Shown in pieces: positions 1 to 9,387 of a stretch of 64,000 nt of DNA. Within the stretch, counting starts at the first letter, position 1. Each line of letters starts with the position of its first letter. The notes under the pieces were generated by a model. The model saw only the letters and a program-made list of their open reading frames with translations, did no database searches and had not been told where the DNA came from. Source of the stretch: Microbacterium schleiferi (GTDB lineage: Bacteria > Actinomycetota > Actinomycetes > Actinomycetales > Microbacteriaceae); the NCBI RefSeq assembly GCF_015565955.1, contig NZ_CP064760.1:1922001-1986000 (forward strand), in the 5' to 3' direction. The position numbers and the translations under genes are program-made.

Positions 1-30
1 TTGACGAACCGGGGTTGCACCCGCTAACGT
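1..30 (+). promoter_or_regulatory. possible sigma-70-type promoter
   Basis: TTGACG at 1-6 and TAACGT at 25-30 are separated by 18 bp, 36 bp ahead of a small ORF with a strong ribosome binding site. The window edge cuts off anything upstream, so the call is tentative. Confidence 0.3.
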
Positions 31-65
31 TCCAGATCGCGACACATCACGAGAGGAGGACAGCC

Positions 66-161
66 ATGATGATTCGTAATGCAGTGTTCGGACACACCCC
101 GCTGCGCGCGCCCATGGGACTGACCTCCCCGGGACTGCTCGCCGCTCCCACCGCCGCGTAA
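66..161 (+). CDS. putative 31-aa leader peptide
   Basis: ATG at 66 follows a near-perfect Shine-Dalgarno (GAGAGGAGG, 51-59). It encodes 31 residues with a basic start and an Ala/Pro-rich end, closing on TAA at 159-161. No family recognised. The strong binding site on such a short frame, followed by a 160-nt gap holding a hairpin and then two further genes, fits a translated leader or a small stand-alone protein. Nothing in the peptide (no run of one amino acid) points to a specific attenuation signal. Confidence 0.35.
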   Translation: MMIRNAVFGHTPLRAPMGLTSPGLLAAPTAA

Positions 162-322
162 CGCGCGCTGGTTGAGCCACCGGACCTCCTCGGTTCCGGT
201 CCCCCGGACGACCCGTCCGTTCACTTCTTCGCATCCGCGCTGACCTGGTCGGTCAGCACGCGGATGCCTCCCCGCGGCGTGCCGGATGAGAACCGGCACC
301 CGCAGCTGACCAAAGGTCTCTC
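162..322 (+). promoter_or_regulatory. untranslated gap with hairpin
   Basis: Non-coding stretch between the small ORF and the 80-aa gene. GTGCCGG (279-285) and CCGGCAC (293-299) form a 7-bp stem with a 7-nt loop shortly before the next start. It could be an attenuator or RNA-processing structure; no T run follows, so it is not a standard terminator. Confidence 0.3.
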
Positions 323-565
323 ATGTACACCACACTCGAGCCGGTCGAGGCTCTCACCACCCATCCCCACGTGCGTCGACATCTGACGGTCGCCGAGCGC
401 GCAAGTCTGCGGGTCGCCGTCTGGGTGCTCACGCAGCACCTCCGTCGCGCCGCCTCCCGCGATCAGCGCGCGGTTGCACACCTCCGCTACGAACAGGAGC
501 GGGCACGCGAACAGCGTGCGGCTCATGCCCTGCGCCTGGCCGCCTGGCACCTGAACGCCCGCTGA
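323..565 (+). CDS. small helical hypothetical protein
   Basis: An 80-residue protein rich in Arg, Ala and Glu with no Cys, signal peptide or membrane segment; residues 25-75 should be almost wholly helical. Its C-terminal half has an Arg/Glu/Gln-rich pattern of the kind seen in coiled coils or nucleic-acid-associated small proteins. It ends 13 bp before the acetyltransferase gene, so the two are probably co-transcribed. Family not recognised and function unknown. The start is the first ATG after the hairpin-bearing gap. Confidence 0.5.
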   Translation: MYTTLEPVEALTTHPHVRRHLTVAERASLRVAVWVLTQHLRRAASRDQRAVAHLRYEQERAREQRAAHALRLAAWHLNAR

Positions 566-578
566 TCGAAGGACCGAC

Positions 579-1673
579 GTGACCACCGCGACACCCGATA
601 TCCGGCCCCTCACCATCCCGAGCAGCCTCGAGGCCCCCGAAGCCGCGGACTTTCTCGAGATGGTGAGGGTCCGCAACATCGTCTACGACGAGATCAGCGG
701 CAATCGAGACGAGGAACTCGAGCCCGCCGTGCTTCTCCCCCACTACCAGCCATCTCCGTTCGAGCAGCGACTCATCTGGGGAGTCTGGACCGGCGGCGAG
801 TTCGTGGGACGCGCAGGTCTTGATCTTCCGCACGACGGCGACGCCATGGTCGCCTACGCGCAGATCGAACTCCGCCGTCACGCGTGGGGTCACGGCGTGG
901 GAACCGCGGCGCTCGGCATCCTCGAGGCAGCCGCACGAGCACACGGACGCCGCATCATCGAGTCGTGGATCGAGCATCCGACGGCAGACGGTGAGCAGGT
1001 GACACCGCCGACGGGGTTCGGCCACATTCCCCTCGATCACGCTGCACGATTCGTCCTCCGGCACGGCTACGCACTGGAACAGGTCGAGCGCAAGAGCGTC
1101 CTCGACGTTTCGGCCACCAGCATGGGGTTTGTAGAGGATCTTCACCGGCGGGCCCTGGACGCAGCAGACGGATACGACGTCGTCTCGTGGCACCCACCGA
1201 CTCCTCCGGAGTTCGTGGCCGACTACGCCTGGATGAAGTCGCGAATGAGCGTGGATGCGCCGAGCGCCGGCATGGAGATCGCCGAGGAGAGCTGGGATGC
1301 AGCCCGGATTCTCGAACACGACACTCACTGGATCGATGGCGGCCGCGACGTGCTCGTCGTCGCCGCACGCGAGCGCCAATCCGGGCGGCTCGTCGCCTTC
1401 ACGGAACTGGCATCGAGCCCAGGCCACCCCGTCACGCACCAGGAAGACACACTCGTGCTGCGCGAGCATCGCGGCCACCGTCTCGGCATGCTTATCAAGA
1501 CGGCAGCTCTGCTGCGCTGGCGCGAGCTTTCACCGCACACGCAGCGTGTCCTGACCTACAACGCGGAAGAGAACCGGCCGATGCTCGCCGTGAACGAGGC
1601 CATCGGATTCGACCCCGTCGCGTACGTCGGCGCGTGGAAGAAGGATCTCGCGCTGTTTCAGTCGGCGAGATAA
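579..1673 (+). CDS. tandem-domain GNAT N-acetyltransferase
   Basis: A 364-aa protein made of two GNAT (acetyl-CoA-dependent acetyltransferase) domains, like mycothiol synthase MshD in layout. In the N-terminal domain the acetyl-CoA loop is near residue 107-116 (RRHAWGHGVGTAAL region). In the C-terminal domain it is near 298-306 (LREHRGHRLG), followed by the typical TYNAEENRPM...AIGF strand-helix. The substrate cannot be read from sequence; antibiotic, amine and thiol acetylation are all possible. The gene lies 13 bp behind the small helical ORF. Its 3' end overlaps the convergent response-regulator gene by 16 bp. Confidence 0.8.
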   Translation: MTTATPDIRPLTIPSSLEAPEAADFLEMVRVRNIVYDEISGNRDEELEPAVLLPHYQPSPFEQRLIWGVWTGGEFVGRAGLDLPHDGDAMVAYAQIELRRHAWGHGVGTAALGILEAAARAHGRRIIESWIEHPTADGEQVTPPTGFGHIPLDHAARFVLRHGYALEQVERKSVLDVSATSMGFVEDLHRRALDAADGYDVVSWHPPTPPEFVADYAWMKSRMSVDAPSAGMEIAEESWDAARILEHDTHWIDGGRDVLVVAARERQSGRLVAFTELASSPGHPVTHQEDTLVLREHRGHRLGMLIKTAALLRWRELSPHTQRVLTYNAEENRPMLAVNEAIGFDPVAYVGAWKKDLALFQSAR

Positions 1674-2305
1674 CGGAGGACGGCGAGCACACGCCGATGA
1701 TCGTCGGCATCGACAGGGAGTCCGAGTGCGTCATAGATCCGCGACGTGTGCTGGACGACCGCCTTCTCGGAGAACCCGATCGCCGAGGCTATCCAGCTAT
1801 TACTACGCCCCTCGGCCATGTATCCGAGCACCTCGCGCTGTCGCGGGGTGAGTCGCTCCACGCCACCCCCGAGCACCTGGGCGCGGGAGAGGAGAATCTC
1901 GACGACATCGGGATCCAGCGCGGTTCCGCCACGCACCACTCGGCGCAGGTCCTGTGTGAAGGTGCGGACGTCAGCGATCCGCTGCTTGAGCAGATACCCC
2001 ACGCTGCCTTGACCGTTGCCGACGAGCTCGAGGGCGTAGCGGCGCTGAACGTGCTGTGAGAGAACGACGATGGCGACCTCCGGGTGAGACTGCCGAATGC
2101 GACGAGCGGCGGCAAGTCCCTCATCGGTGTGCGTCGGCGGCATCCGAATGTCGGTAATGACAAGTGCCGGATGCTGGGTCTCGACGGCTGTCTCCAGCTC
2201 GGGCGCAGTGCCCACCGCACTGACGACCTCGAAGCCGTCCTGTTCGAGAACGAGAGCCAAGCCCTGCCGCAGCAGGGCTTCATCCTCAGCTATGACGACG
2301 CGCAC
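1658..2305 (-). CDS. NarL/LuxR-family response regulator
   Basis: Two-component response regulator, 215 aa. The receiver domain (about 1-120) has the acidic pair in VVIAEDEALL, the phospho-acceptor Asp in LVITDIRMPP (near residue 53) and the switch Ser/Lys region (VVLSQHV, LLKQR). The C-terminal LuxR helix-turn-helix starts at LTPRQREVLGYMAEG. Its start overlaps the end of the histidine kinase gene by 16 bp, so the pair is translationally coupled and the kinase upstream is almost certainly its partner. Target genes are unknown; the divergent serine hydrolase gene at 4170 is one candidate. Confidence 0.9.
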   Translation of the reverse strand: MRVVIAEDEALLRQGLALVLEQDGFEVVSAVGTAPELETAVETQHPALVITDIRMPPTHTDEGLAAARRIRQSHPEVAIVVLSQHVQRRYALELVGNGQGSVGYLLKQRIADVRTFTQDLRRVVRGGTALDPDVVEILLSRAQVLGGGVERLTPRQREVLGYMAEGRSNSWIASAIGFSEKAVVQHTSRIYDALGLPVDADDHRRVLAVLRYLAD

Positions 2306-4026
2306 GGAATCTCCATTCGAAGAGTCGTTCCCTCGCCGGGCGGGGAGGTGAGGTGGAGTGAGCCGCCGACGGCCTCGACGCGGTCGACGAGGCCGCCCAG
2401 TCCCGTGCCCCGCAGGTGCGCTCCGCCGATGCCGGTATCGGCGACCGAGACCACGAGCGCCGCATCCGCTCTCGAGACCGTGACGACCACGCGGTCTGCG
2501 TGAGCGTGCTTCACGGTGTTGGCAAGAGCTTCGGCAACCACGAAGTAGGCAGTCGTTGCCGTCGCCGAGGGAATGTCATCCAGCGTGCCCATCTCCAGCG
2601 CGGTCGGGATCGGCATGCGGTCAACGAGGTCCTCGACGGCATCACCGAGTCCGCGGCCGACCAACGGGAGTGGGAGCACGTCGTGTACGAGACGGCGAAG
2701 GTCGCTTGCCGCCGCGTCGATGTTCTCCCGCAACGAGATGGAGCGGGCGCTGGTGTCAGCACCGGCTTCAGCGGCGTGGGCGATCTGCTGGGCCTCGAGA
2801 GCGAGCAGCACGAGGTGCATCTGTAGACCATCGTGAAGGTCCTGCGCGATGCGCAGGCGCTCGCGATCGGCGGCATCGACCAGTCGCGCGCGGGAAGCGA
2901 GCAATTCACGCCTGCTCCGCAAGAGTTCAGCTGACAGGCGCGATCGATCGATCGCGATGGCGATCACCTGACCGGCCTGGCGGACCTGCTCCGGGTCTGC
3001 CGTGAGCCGGGGATCGTACTCGATGGAGGCGACAGTTCGTCCGGCGACGACCACCGGCGTGACAGCCCGATCGTCCGCGACGGCGGGCGGATCTGCCTGC
3101 TCACCACGCTCGTCGAGGTAGGCCCCGTTCTCACTCGGGAAGACAAGCCGAAGCGTGTCATCACCCAAGGTCCGCGCCAGCGCATCGGTCAGCAGGGCCT
3201 CCTGGTCTTCGGCCAACGCCAGAGCGGCGCTCAACTCCATCAGTTCCCCCGTGCGGGGAAAGCCGCCCCGGAGCATGCCCACAACGAAGGCGACCGGAAC
3301 TCCGGCCAGGATGAGAAGCTGGCTCACGGCGAGCGCGAGCGCGAGGTCTGCGCCGAGAAGACCAAACCCGGCGGCACTCGCGGGGACTGCGAGCACCGCG
3401 AAGAACCCGTACCCATAGAGGGGGAACAGGACGCGCCGGAACGCGGCGTCCGCGGACAGGAGCGCCCGTGCGAGGAGGAGGGCTACCGCCACCATGACGG
3501 CGAGTCCGGCAACCCGTTGCACGGTCGCGAACGCGTCGGAGGCTGCCGGATCGTTCAGGGTGAGCAGAATGGGAACCTGCAGGAGGATCGCCACCGCGTA
3601 TCCGGCGAGGACCACGACAGTGGATGCCGTGCCTCGCAGCCGTCCCGAGGGAAAAGCGAGCAGGAGGTGGACGATCGCGGCAAACACAACGGTCGCGAAC
3701 AGGTCGCCGATCAGCGCCAGCGCCGGCACTGTCGCGTTGCCGAGGTTTCCTGCAAATACCGCGAGACTGGCGACGATCAGCAGCGGGCCCATGCGGTTGG
3801 CCGGACGACGCCACCACGCCAGCAGACCGGCAGCGAGGTAGACGACAAAGACCCCGGTATAGAGGACCAGGACGGCTGTCGTCGGCTGCGACGTCCCCGG
3901 GAGAACCGCGGCAAGCTGCATCCCAACGAGCACGGCGCCCAATAGCGCCAGAAGAAGCGCGCCGCGCCCAACCAGCTCAGTGATCGGCTGCGGCCGTGCG
4001 CGGCGCTGTCGCACGAACGGGCTCAT
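2290..4026 (-). CDS. membrane sensor histidine kinase (HisKA_3)
   Basis: A 578-aa NarX-type kinase. The N-terminal third has about eight hydrophobic segments, so signal sensing is probably membrane-integral, followed by a GAF-like linker. The dimerisation helix carries the phospho-acceptor His in RIAQDLHDGLQ, and the HATPase domain shows the N box (ALANTVKHAHAD) and G boxes (DTGIGG, GTGLGGLVDR). The ATG at 4026 was chosen over an upstream in-frame start because the extra 35 residues have no protein-like character and would overlap the divergent promoter. Paired with the overlapping response regulator downstream. Confidence 0.88.
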   Translation of the reverse strand: MSPFVRQRRARPQPITELVGRGALLLALLGAVLVGMQLAAVLPGTSQPTTAVLVLYTGVFVVYLAAGLLAWWRRPANRMGPLLIVASLAVFAGNLGNATVPALALIGDLFATVVFAAIVHLLLAFPSGRLRGTASTVVVLAGYAVAILLQVPILLTLNDPAASDAFATVQRVAGLAVMVAVALLLARALLSADAAFRRVLFPLYGYGFFAVLAVPASAAGFGLLGADLALALAVSQLLILAGVPVAFVVGMLRGGFPRTGELMELSAALALAEDQEALLTDALARTLGDDTLRLVFPSENGAYLDERGEQADPPAVADDRAVTPVVVAGRTVASIEYDPRLTADPEQVRQAGQVIAIAIDRSRLSAELLRSRRELLASRARLVDAADRERLRIAQDLHDGLQMHLVLLALEAQQIAHAAEAGADTSARSISLRENIDAAASDLRRLVHDVLPLPLVGRGLGDAVEDLVDRMPIPTALEMGTLDDIPSATATTAYFVVAEALANTVKHAHADRVVVTVSRADAALVVSVADTGIGGAHLRGTGLGGLVDRVEAVGGSLHLTSPPGEGTTLRMEIPCASS

Positions 4027-4169
4027 GGTGTTCGAGCCTGGCACAGTCGACACGATCACCACTATCGCCCCAGCGTCCGCCCACTTCCATGGACCTATGT
4101 CTATGGATGCTGCGCTGCGGCCCGGGGACACTGGTCATGACCCCTGCGCACCCGGCCGAGGAGAAACTC

Positions 4170-5784
4170 ATGCCCACTGTCCTGACGCGCGGCGCCCTTG
4201 GCGCTCTTGTCGTGAGCACGTTCGTGCTCCTCGCCGGCTGCACGAGTCCCGCATCCGAGGGGACCATCCCCGTGGATAGCTATCCGAACCCCGGCGAGGA
4301 TGCGGTAGCTCTGCCCTCGGAATCGGCGGTCGAGGACGCCCTCGACGCTCTGCCTGACGTGATCGATTCCACCCTCGAGCAGAGCGGAGTTCCGGGGCTG
4401 GCCGTCGCCGTCGTGCACGGCGGCGAGATCGTCTACAGCGGTGGGTTCGGTGTTACCGAGGCCGGCACCGATGACGCCGTCGACGCGGAAACGGTGTTCC
4501 AGATCGCCTCGGTGTCGAAGTCCCTGTCTGCGACCGCCGTCGCCAAGGCGATCACAGACGGCGCCGTGACCTGGAACACTCCCGTCGTGGACGAACTGCC
4601 GGAGTTCGCGCTGTCTGATCCGTACGTGACCCAGAACGGCACGATCGGCGACTACTTCTCGCACCGGACAGGACTCGCCACCGGGGCGGGTGATGATCTC
4701 GAGGATCTCGGATACGACCGCGCCTACATCATGGATCACCTGTACCTGCAGCCGCTGTCGGCGTTCCGCTCGACCTACAACTACTCCAACTTCGGCATCA
4801 CGATCGGCGCCGAGGCAGCTGCCGCCGCCCTCGGGATGAGCTGGGAGGATGCGATGGACGAGCTGGTCTACCAGCCGATCGGGATGACCTCGTCGAGCTC
4901 GCGGTATTCCGACTTTCTCGCGCAGGCCAACCGGGCAACGATCCACACCCTCGTGGACGACGAGTTCGTCCCGCTCTACGACCGCGACCCGGATGCCCAG
5001 GCCCCGGCAGGAGGAGTGTCCTCGAACGTTCTCGATCTTGCCGCGTGGATGAATGTCGTGCTCGCTGACGGTGAGCTCGACGGTGCCGACTACATCGATC
5101 CCGCCGCGCTCACGGCCGCCACGACCGGCGAGATGGTCAGCGGGCACCCCGACTCCAACGTGGCACGCACGAGCATGTATGGCTTCGGGTTCAACGCCGG
5201 TACGGAGGTGAGCGGGCGCACCTCGATCAGTCACTCGGGTGCTTTCATCCTCGGCGCGGCGACGAGCTTCCGGATGCTGCCCAGTCTCGATCTGGGCATT
5301 GTGACCCTCACGAACGCGGGCCCCCAAGGGGTCCCGGAAGCGATCAACGCGCAGTTCCTGGATCTGGTGCAGTACGGCTACATCACGCGAGACTGGGTGA
5401 CCGACTTCAACGCGGCAATCGGTTCCTACTACGCTCCGACCGGTGACCTCGCCGGCGAAACGTCTCCCCGAATGCTGCCCCGCCGGCGCCGGCATCCGAC
5501 TACGTCGGCACCTACACGAACCCCTACTACGGCTCCCTGACGATCACGGACGAGGGCGGGCAGCTGCAGGCGGCGCTGGGGCCGGACGGCGCGTATGTCG
5601 TGGCGCTCGACCCGTGGGACGGCGACACCTTCGCGTTCACTCCGACGGGAGAGAACGCTCCCCGGGCTCGCGCTCGTCGGCGACCTTCGCTCGCACCGAC
5701 GGCACCGTGACGTCGCTGACCATGGAGTTCTTCAACCAACAAAGACTGGGGACCTGGGCCGCGTCCGGCTCAGAAGCCGGCTGA
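4170..5784 (+). CDS. serine beta-lactamase-like lipoprotein hydrolase, frameshifted
   Basis: Class C beta-lactamase/D-Ala-D-Ala carboxypeptidase-like serine hydrolase. It starts at ATG 4170 with a lipoprotein signal (hydrophobic stretch ending LLAGC). The catalytic SxxK appears as SVSK after VFQIA, and the YxN motif as YNYSN. A C-terminal DUF3471-like beta domain (DYVGTYTNPYYGSLTI onward) can be read only by shifting frame twice, at about 5455-5480 and near 5660, each beside a C run. The full protein then ends at 5784. The intact catalytic core and the recovered tail suggest sequencing errors more than decay. The product probably acts outside the membrane on peptides or esters; a true beta-lactam substrate is not shown. 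Confidence 0.75.
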
Positions 5785-6330
5785 TTCGTCTCGGAGCCGA
5801 CGAACCGCCTGCTCGAGCGAGGCGAGCCGCCTCCCCCGATCGCCGACGATCTCTTTCACGTCCGCCCGACCAGTGAGATCCGGGTCGTCGGCGAGCTCCA
5901 GAAGGGACATGTCCATCGCATCCCGAAGCTCGAGGTCTTCGTCGGCGCCGAGTGCGATGGCATCCACGGGATTGAGGGGCAGGAGCACCAGGAGGTCAAC
6001 CTGGTGCATCGCATCGCTCGTGATCTCGTACCCCCGAGCGAGAAGTTCGGGGTCCACGACCGACCTGCCGAGCGACTGCGTCGCGTGGAGATACGCCAGA
6101 AAATCCAGGGGACCTCGCTCGGCGATCACCGGGCCCGAGGCCGGCTCCCGCAGTCGAGACGCGGCAATGCCCAGCTGCTGCGCGAACAACACTGCTCCAG
6201 GTTCGGCGTCAGCGGCATCGACGAACTCATACGCGTCCGGCAGCACCTGCCAGTCCGGATGAGCGGCAGTGAAGTCACCGATCAGCGTGCTCTTGCCGCT
6301 GCCGTGAGTTCCGGAGATCACGACGCGCAT
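5770..6330 (-). CDS. P-loop AAA/NadR-type nucleoside kinase-like ATPase
   Basis: A 186-aa single-domain P-loop protein. Walker A is GTHGSGKST at residues 7-15 and an acidic/Arg segment (VIAERGPLDFLAYL) at 67-80 resembles the lid and substrate region of small kinases of the AAA_28 or NadR C-terminal type. No membrane or DNA-binding part. It starts 12 bp after the mutM stop and is the last gene of the recG-coaD-rnc-mutM run, so it is probably co-transcribed. The substrate is unknown. Its 3' end overlaps the convergent hydrolase gene by 15 bp. Confidence 0.7.
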   Translation of the reverse strand: MRVVISGTHGSGKSTLIGDFTAAHPDWQVLPDAYEFVDAADAEPGAVLFAQQLGIAASRLREPASGPVIAERGPLDFLAYLHATQSLGRSVVDPELLARGYEITSDAMHQVDLLVLLPLNPVDAIALGADEDLELRDAMDMSLLELADDPDLTGRADVKEIVGDRGRRLASLEQAVRRLRDESAGF

Positions 6331-6342
6331 GATGCTCTTCTC

Positions 6343-7285
6343 CTATCGCGGGCGGATCGATTCAGGCCCCGACATCCGGGGTGGACGCTGGCAGTGCGGG
6401 CAGAAGTGGCTCGACCGATTCGTGAATGACACCTTCACGATGGGGCGGCCGCACCGCGGGCAGGGCTGACCGGTCCGGCCGTAGGCAGTGAGGGAATGCG
6501 CGAAGTATCCGGCCTGTCCGTTGACGTTGACGTACTGCGCGTCGAAACTCGTCCCACCCTCCGCGAGGGCCTTCTCGAGCACTGCCTGTACCTCGGCAAC
6601 CAGGCGGTGGACGGCGCGGGTGCTCAGCTCATCCGCGGGTGTATCGGGGTGGATACGTGCGGCCCACAGCGATTCGTCTGCGTAGATGTTGCCGATGCCC
6701 GACACCACGGTCTGGTCGAGGAGCACCCGTTTGATCGCCGACGCCTTGCGGGCGAGCGTGGCGCGAAAGGCACGACGGTCGAAGCCGGGATCCAGCGGAT
6801 CGCGCGCGATGTGCGCAACCTGGGCGGGCACGAGGGCATCGTGCGTGCCGAGGCCCCCGCGAGTCCGTCGGGAGTCCCCTGGAGGGGGTCGATGGCAAGG
6901 GAGCCGAACGTGCGCTGATCGGCGAAGACCACGGCCAGATCGCCATGATCCGGATGCCGAATATCGAGCCGCACGCGCTCATGGCGCTCCGGCGGTGCCC
7001 CGAGGGACGCAGCAGCATCTGCCCGCTCATGCCGAGATGCGCGACCACGGCCTCCGTCGGTGTCGCGCCGGGGTCCGCGGCAGCGAGCGGGATCCACAGG
7101 AACTTCCCGCGTCGCGCCGGTCCGGCCATGCGGCGACCCACGAGGCGCCTCTCGAAGTCGGCGGCGCCCGGTGGATGCCGAGTCAGGGCGCGGTCGTCGC
7201 TGACGGTGGCCGCCTCGATGACGGCATCCGTGACAGCGGGCGCGAGACCCGCGCGGACCACCTCGACTTCCGGAAGCTCAGGCAT
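6343..7285 (-). CDS. mutM: formamidopyrimidine-DNA glycosylase, frameshifted
   Basis: Fpg/MutM removes 8-oxoguanine and formamidopyrimidines and nicks the resulting site. The protein begins MPELPEVEVVR, where Pro2 and Glu3 are the catalytic residues, and ends with the four-Cys zinc finger (CPRCGRP...HFCPHCQRP). The helix-two-turn-helix part (DQTVVSGIGNIYADE) is present. Reading it all needs two frame changes, near 7000 and near 6850, both in G/C runs. A well-conserved repair gene with all catalytic parts intact is more likely mis-sequenced than dead. Located in its usual actinobacterial place after rnc. Confidence 0.88.
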
Positions 7286-7317
7286 GGTGCTGTGGCAGCG
7301 TTCAGGTGCGACGACCG

Positions 7318-8004
7318 TCAGGCGCGGGAGGTGAGGTCGCGCCACGCACAGAGCGCAGCGGCCATCTCCGCCTGCTTTTTGCTGGTTCCGACTCCCTCGG
7401 CGCGGTGGTCACCCACGACGACGACGGCAGTGAACCGGCGATCGTGATCCGGTCCGGTCGATGAGACCTCGTAGGCCGGCGGCGCGACGCTGCGGCGGGC
7501 GGCAAGCTCCTGCAGCGCGGTCTTGGGGTCGACAGCTGCCCCGTACCGGTCGGGGTCAGAGAGCAACGGTTCGAGGAGCCGCAGCACCAGATCGGATGCC
7601 GCATCCGGGCCCGCTGAGAGGTACGTGGCTCCGAACACGGCCTCCATCGTGTCGGCAAGGATCGAGTCCTTCTCACGCCCTCCGGTCTGTTCCTCACCGC
7701 GTCCGAGCGCGACGTACGCTCCGAGGTCGATGCCACGGGCAACCTCTGCCAGCGCAACCGTCGATACGACGGCGGCGCGTCGTTTGGCGAGCGAACCTTC
7801 GTCGAGTTCGGGATGCGCACGGTACAGCCGCACGGTGACGGCCTGACCGAGCACGGAGTCGCCGAGGAACTCGAGCCGCTCGTTATGGGGAACTCCGCCG
7901 TTCTCGTAGGCCCAGGACCGGTGGGTCAGTGCCAGCGCGAGAAGCTCGGGGTCGATCTCGACCCCGAGCTTCTGCGCGAGTTCAGCAGACTCGCGAGTTG
8001 TCAC
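7318..8004 (-). CDS. rnc: ribonuclease III
   Basis: A 228-aa double-stranded RNA endonuclease for rRNA and mRNA processing. The RNase III signature NERLEFLGDSVLG lies near residues 41-53, the second acidic cluster is DTMEAVFGATYL, and a C-terminal double-stranded RNA-binding domain ends near AEMAAALCAW. Length is normal for the family. It starts 13 bp after the rpmF stop and precedes mutM, the standard actinobacterial order. No anomalies. Confidence 0.96.
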   Translation of the reverse strand: MTTRESAELAQKLGVEIDPELLALALTHRSWAYENGGVPHNERLEFLGDSVLGQAVTVRLYRAHPELDEGSLAKRRAAVVSTVALAEVARGIDLGAYVALGRGEEQTGGREKDSILADTMEAVFGATYLSAGPDAASDLVLRLLEPLLSDPDRYGAAVDPKTALQELAARRSVAPPAYEVSSTGPDHDRRFTAVVVVGDHRAEGVGTSKKQAEMAAALCAWRDLTSRA

Positions 8005-8017
8005 GTCGCTGCGACGC

Positions 8018-8227
8018 TCAGACGTCGGCGACCTTGCGGCCCTTGTACTCCAAGAACAGCTCGGTTCCCTGCGAGTCGGTGACGACCTTCGCCTGGTGCG
8101 GGCGGCTGTAAACGGTCTTGCCGTTCTCGACGGTCTTCACCAGGGTGGGGGCGTCGGCCTTCCACTGCGCGCGGCGCGAGCGGGTGTTCGAACGCGAGAC
8201 CTTGCGCTTCGGGGGGTTACCAGCCAT
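8018..8227 (-). CDS. rpmF: 50S ribosomal protein bL32
   Basis: A 69-aa basic protein with the bL32 N-terminus ([22 protein letters not shown]). It lacks the CxxC...CxxC zinc ribbon found in some bL32 proteins, so this is the Cys-free form. Sits between the DUF177 gene and rnc, its widely conserved position. Confidence 0.96.
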   Translation of the reverse strand: MAGNPPKRKVSRSNTRSRRAQWKADAPTLVKTVENGKTVYSRPHQAKVVTDSQGTELFLEYKGRKVADV

Positions 8228-8261
8228 TGTTCAGCTCATTTCTTTCTTCTCGGCAGCCCAC

Positions 8262-8819
8262 TCACGCGCGTGAGTCGTGGTCGCCGTGGTCTGTGGTGTC
8301 GTCCTCGGTTGTGTAGCCCTGGAGCGCCGCCCACCGGGGATCGATGGGTTCGCGCTCGAGCGAACCGGTGTTGTCGGTCAGTCGCTCACCCGTGGCCGGA
8401 TCAAGGCCGGGGCAATCCGGCTGACACACCGGCTGAAATGGAAGCGACAGGACGATCGCATCCCTGACCAGAGTTTCAAGATCCACGTGGTCGTCTTGAA
8501 CCTCGAAGTCAGTTTCTTCTCGCCCAGGATACGCGAAAAGCTCCTGGAACGCGACGCGGACGCTCTCAGCGACCTCACCCAGACAGCGTCCGCAGACCCC
8601 GGTGTACTCGGTCTCGGCCTCGCCGCTCGCGAGAATCCCCTCGTGAACACTCTCCATCCGCACGTCCACGACGACCGGTTCGCCTTCCGCAACGGAAACC
8701 AGTCCCTCTCCCCACTTCTGCGGAGCCGGGATCTCCAGGGAGAACTCCCGCATCTCGCCGGGACGGTACGTGATGTCACGGACGGGGACCACGAACGGTC
8801 CCGAGTGCTGCCTACTCAC
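8262..8819 (-). CDS. DUF177/YceD family protein
   Basis: A 185-aa member of the YceD/DUF177 family, encoded next to rpmF in most bacteria and linked to 23S rRNA accumulation. The Cys motif GVCGRCLGEV lies near residue 75, and a second CQPDCPGLDP motif near 137; both are typical and suggest metal or structural Cys pairs. The GTG at 8819 is preferred because upstream in-frame sequence would run into coaD without family-like residues. Probably transcribed with rpmF 34 bp downstream. Confidence 0.88.
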   Translation of the reverse strand: MSRQHSGPFVVPVRDITYRPGEMREFSLEIPAPQKWGEGLVSVAEGEPVVVDVRMESVHEGILASGEAETEYTGVCGRCLGEVAESVRVAFQELFAYPGREETDFEVQDDHVDLETLVRDAIVLSLPFQPVCQPDCPGLDPATGERLTDNTGSLEREPIDPRWAALQGYTTEDDTTDHGDHDSRA

Positions 8820-8865
8820 GGGGGTCCATGCTACCCGCGTGAGAGCTACCGGTCTCGGCGAGCGC

Positions 8866-9363
8866 TCAGAGGTCGTGTCCGCCGGTGTGCAGGAACCGCG
8901 ACACGGCGGGCGGTACGTACGCCGACACATCACCGCCGAGAGCGGCGACCTGCCGGACGAGCGAGCTCGACACCATCGCGTGCGCGGGATCGGGGAGCAG
9001 GAAAACGGTCTCAACGTCCGCCAGGTCGCGGTTGACGACCGCCATCGGAACTTCGTACACGACATCCGCCTGCGAACGGATGCCTTTCACGAGCACCCCG
9101 GCATTGACATCGCGCGCGTAATCGACGAGCAGACCCACGCTCCACGAGGCCACCACGACATTGCCGTCGATGTCTTCCTCGGCGATCGACTGCTCCAGCA
9201 GCGACAGGCGCTGCGCGATCGGGAGCATCGCCTCTTTCCCGGGGTTGTGAACGACGACCACGTGCAACTGGTCGTACAGCCGGGCCGCGCGACGGATGAC
9301 ATCGAGGTGACCACGAGTCGGCGGATCGAAGGAGCCCGGAACCACGGCGATCCGACTGTTCAT
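8866..9363 (-). CDS. coaD: phosphopantetheine adenylyltransferase
   Basis: A 165-aa enzyme transferring AMP to 4'-phosphopantetheine, the penultimate step of coenzyme A synthesis. The nucleotidyltransferase motif [14 protein letters not shown] (TxGH) lies at residues 10-23 and the ISSS-like motif is [10 protein letters not shown] near 130. Length is typical. It follows recG by 24 bp and precedes DUF177, matching actinobacterial synteny. Confidence 0.95.
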   Translation of the reverse strand: MNSRIAVVPGSFDPPTRGHLDVIRRAARLYDQLHVVVVHNPGKEAMLPIAQRLSLLEQSIAEEDIDGNVVVASWSVGLLVDYARDVNAGVLVKGIRSQADVVYEVPMAVVNRDLADVETVFLLPDPAHAMVSSSLVRQVAALGGDVSAYVPPAVSRFLHTGGHDL

Positions 9364-9387
9364 GCCTCAAGCCTATCGGGGTCACCC

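Noticed and set aside
5443..5784. A separate 113-aa gene after the serine hydrolase
   Set aside because: Its second half continues the hydrolase C-terminal domain after a frame change; it is part of the same gene.
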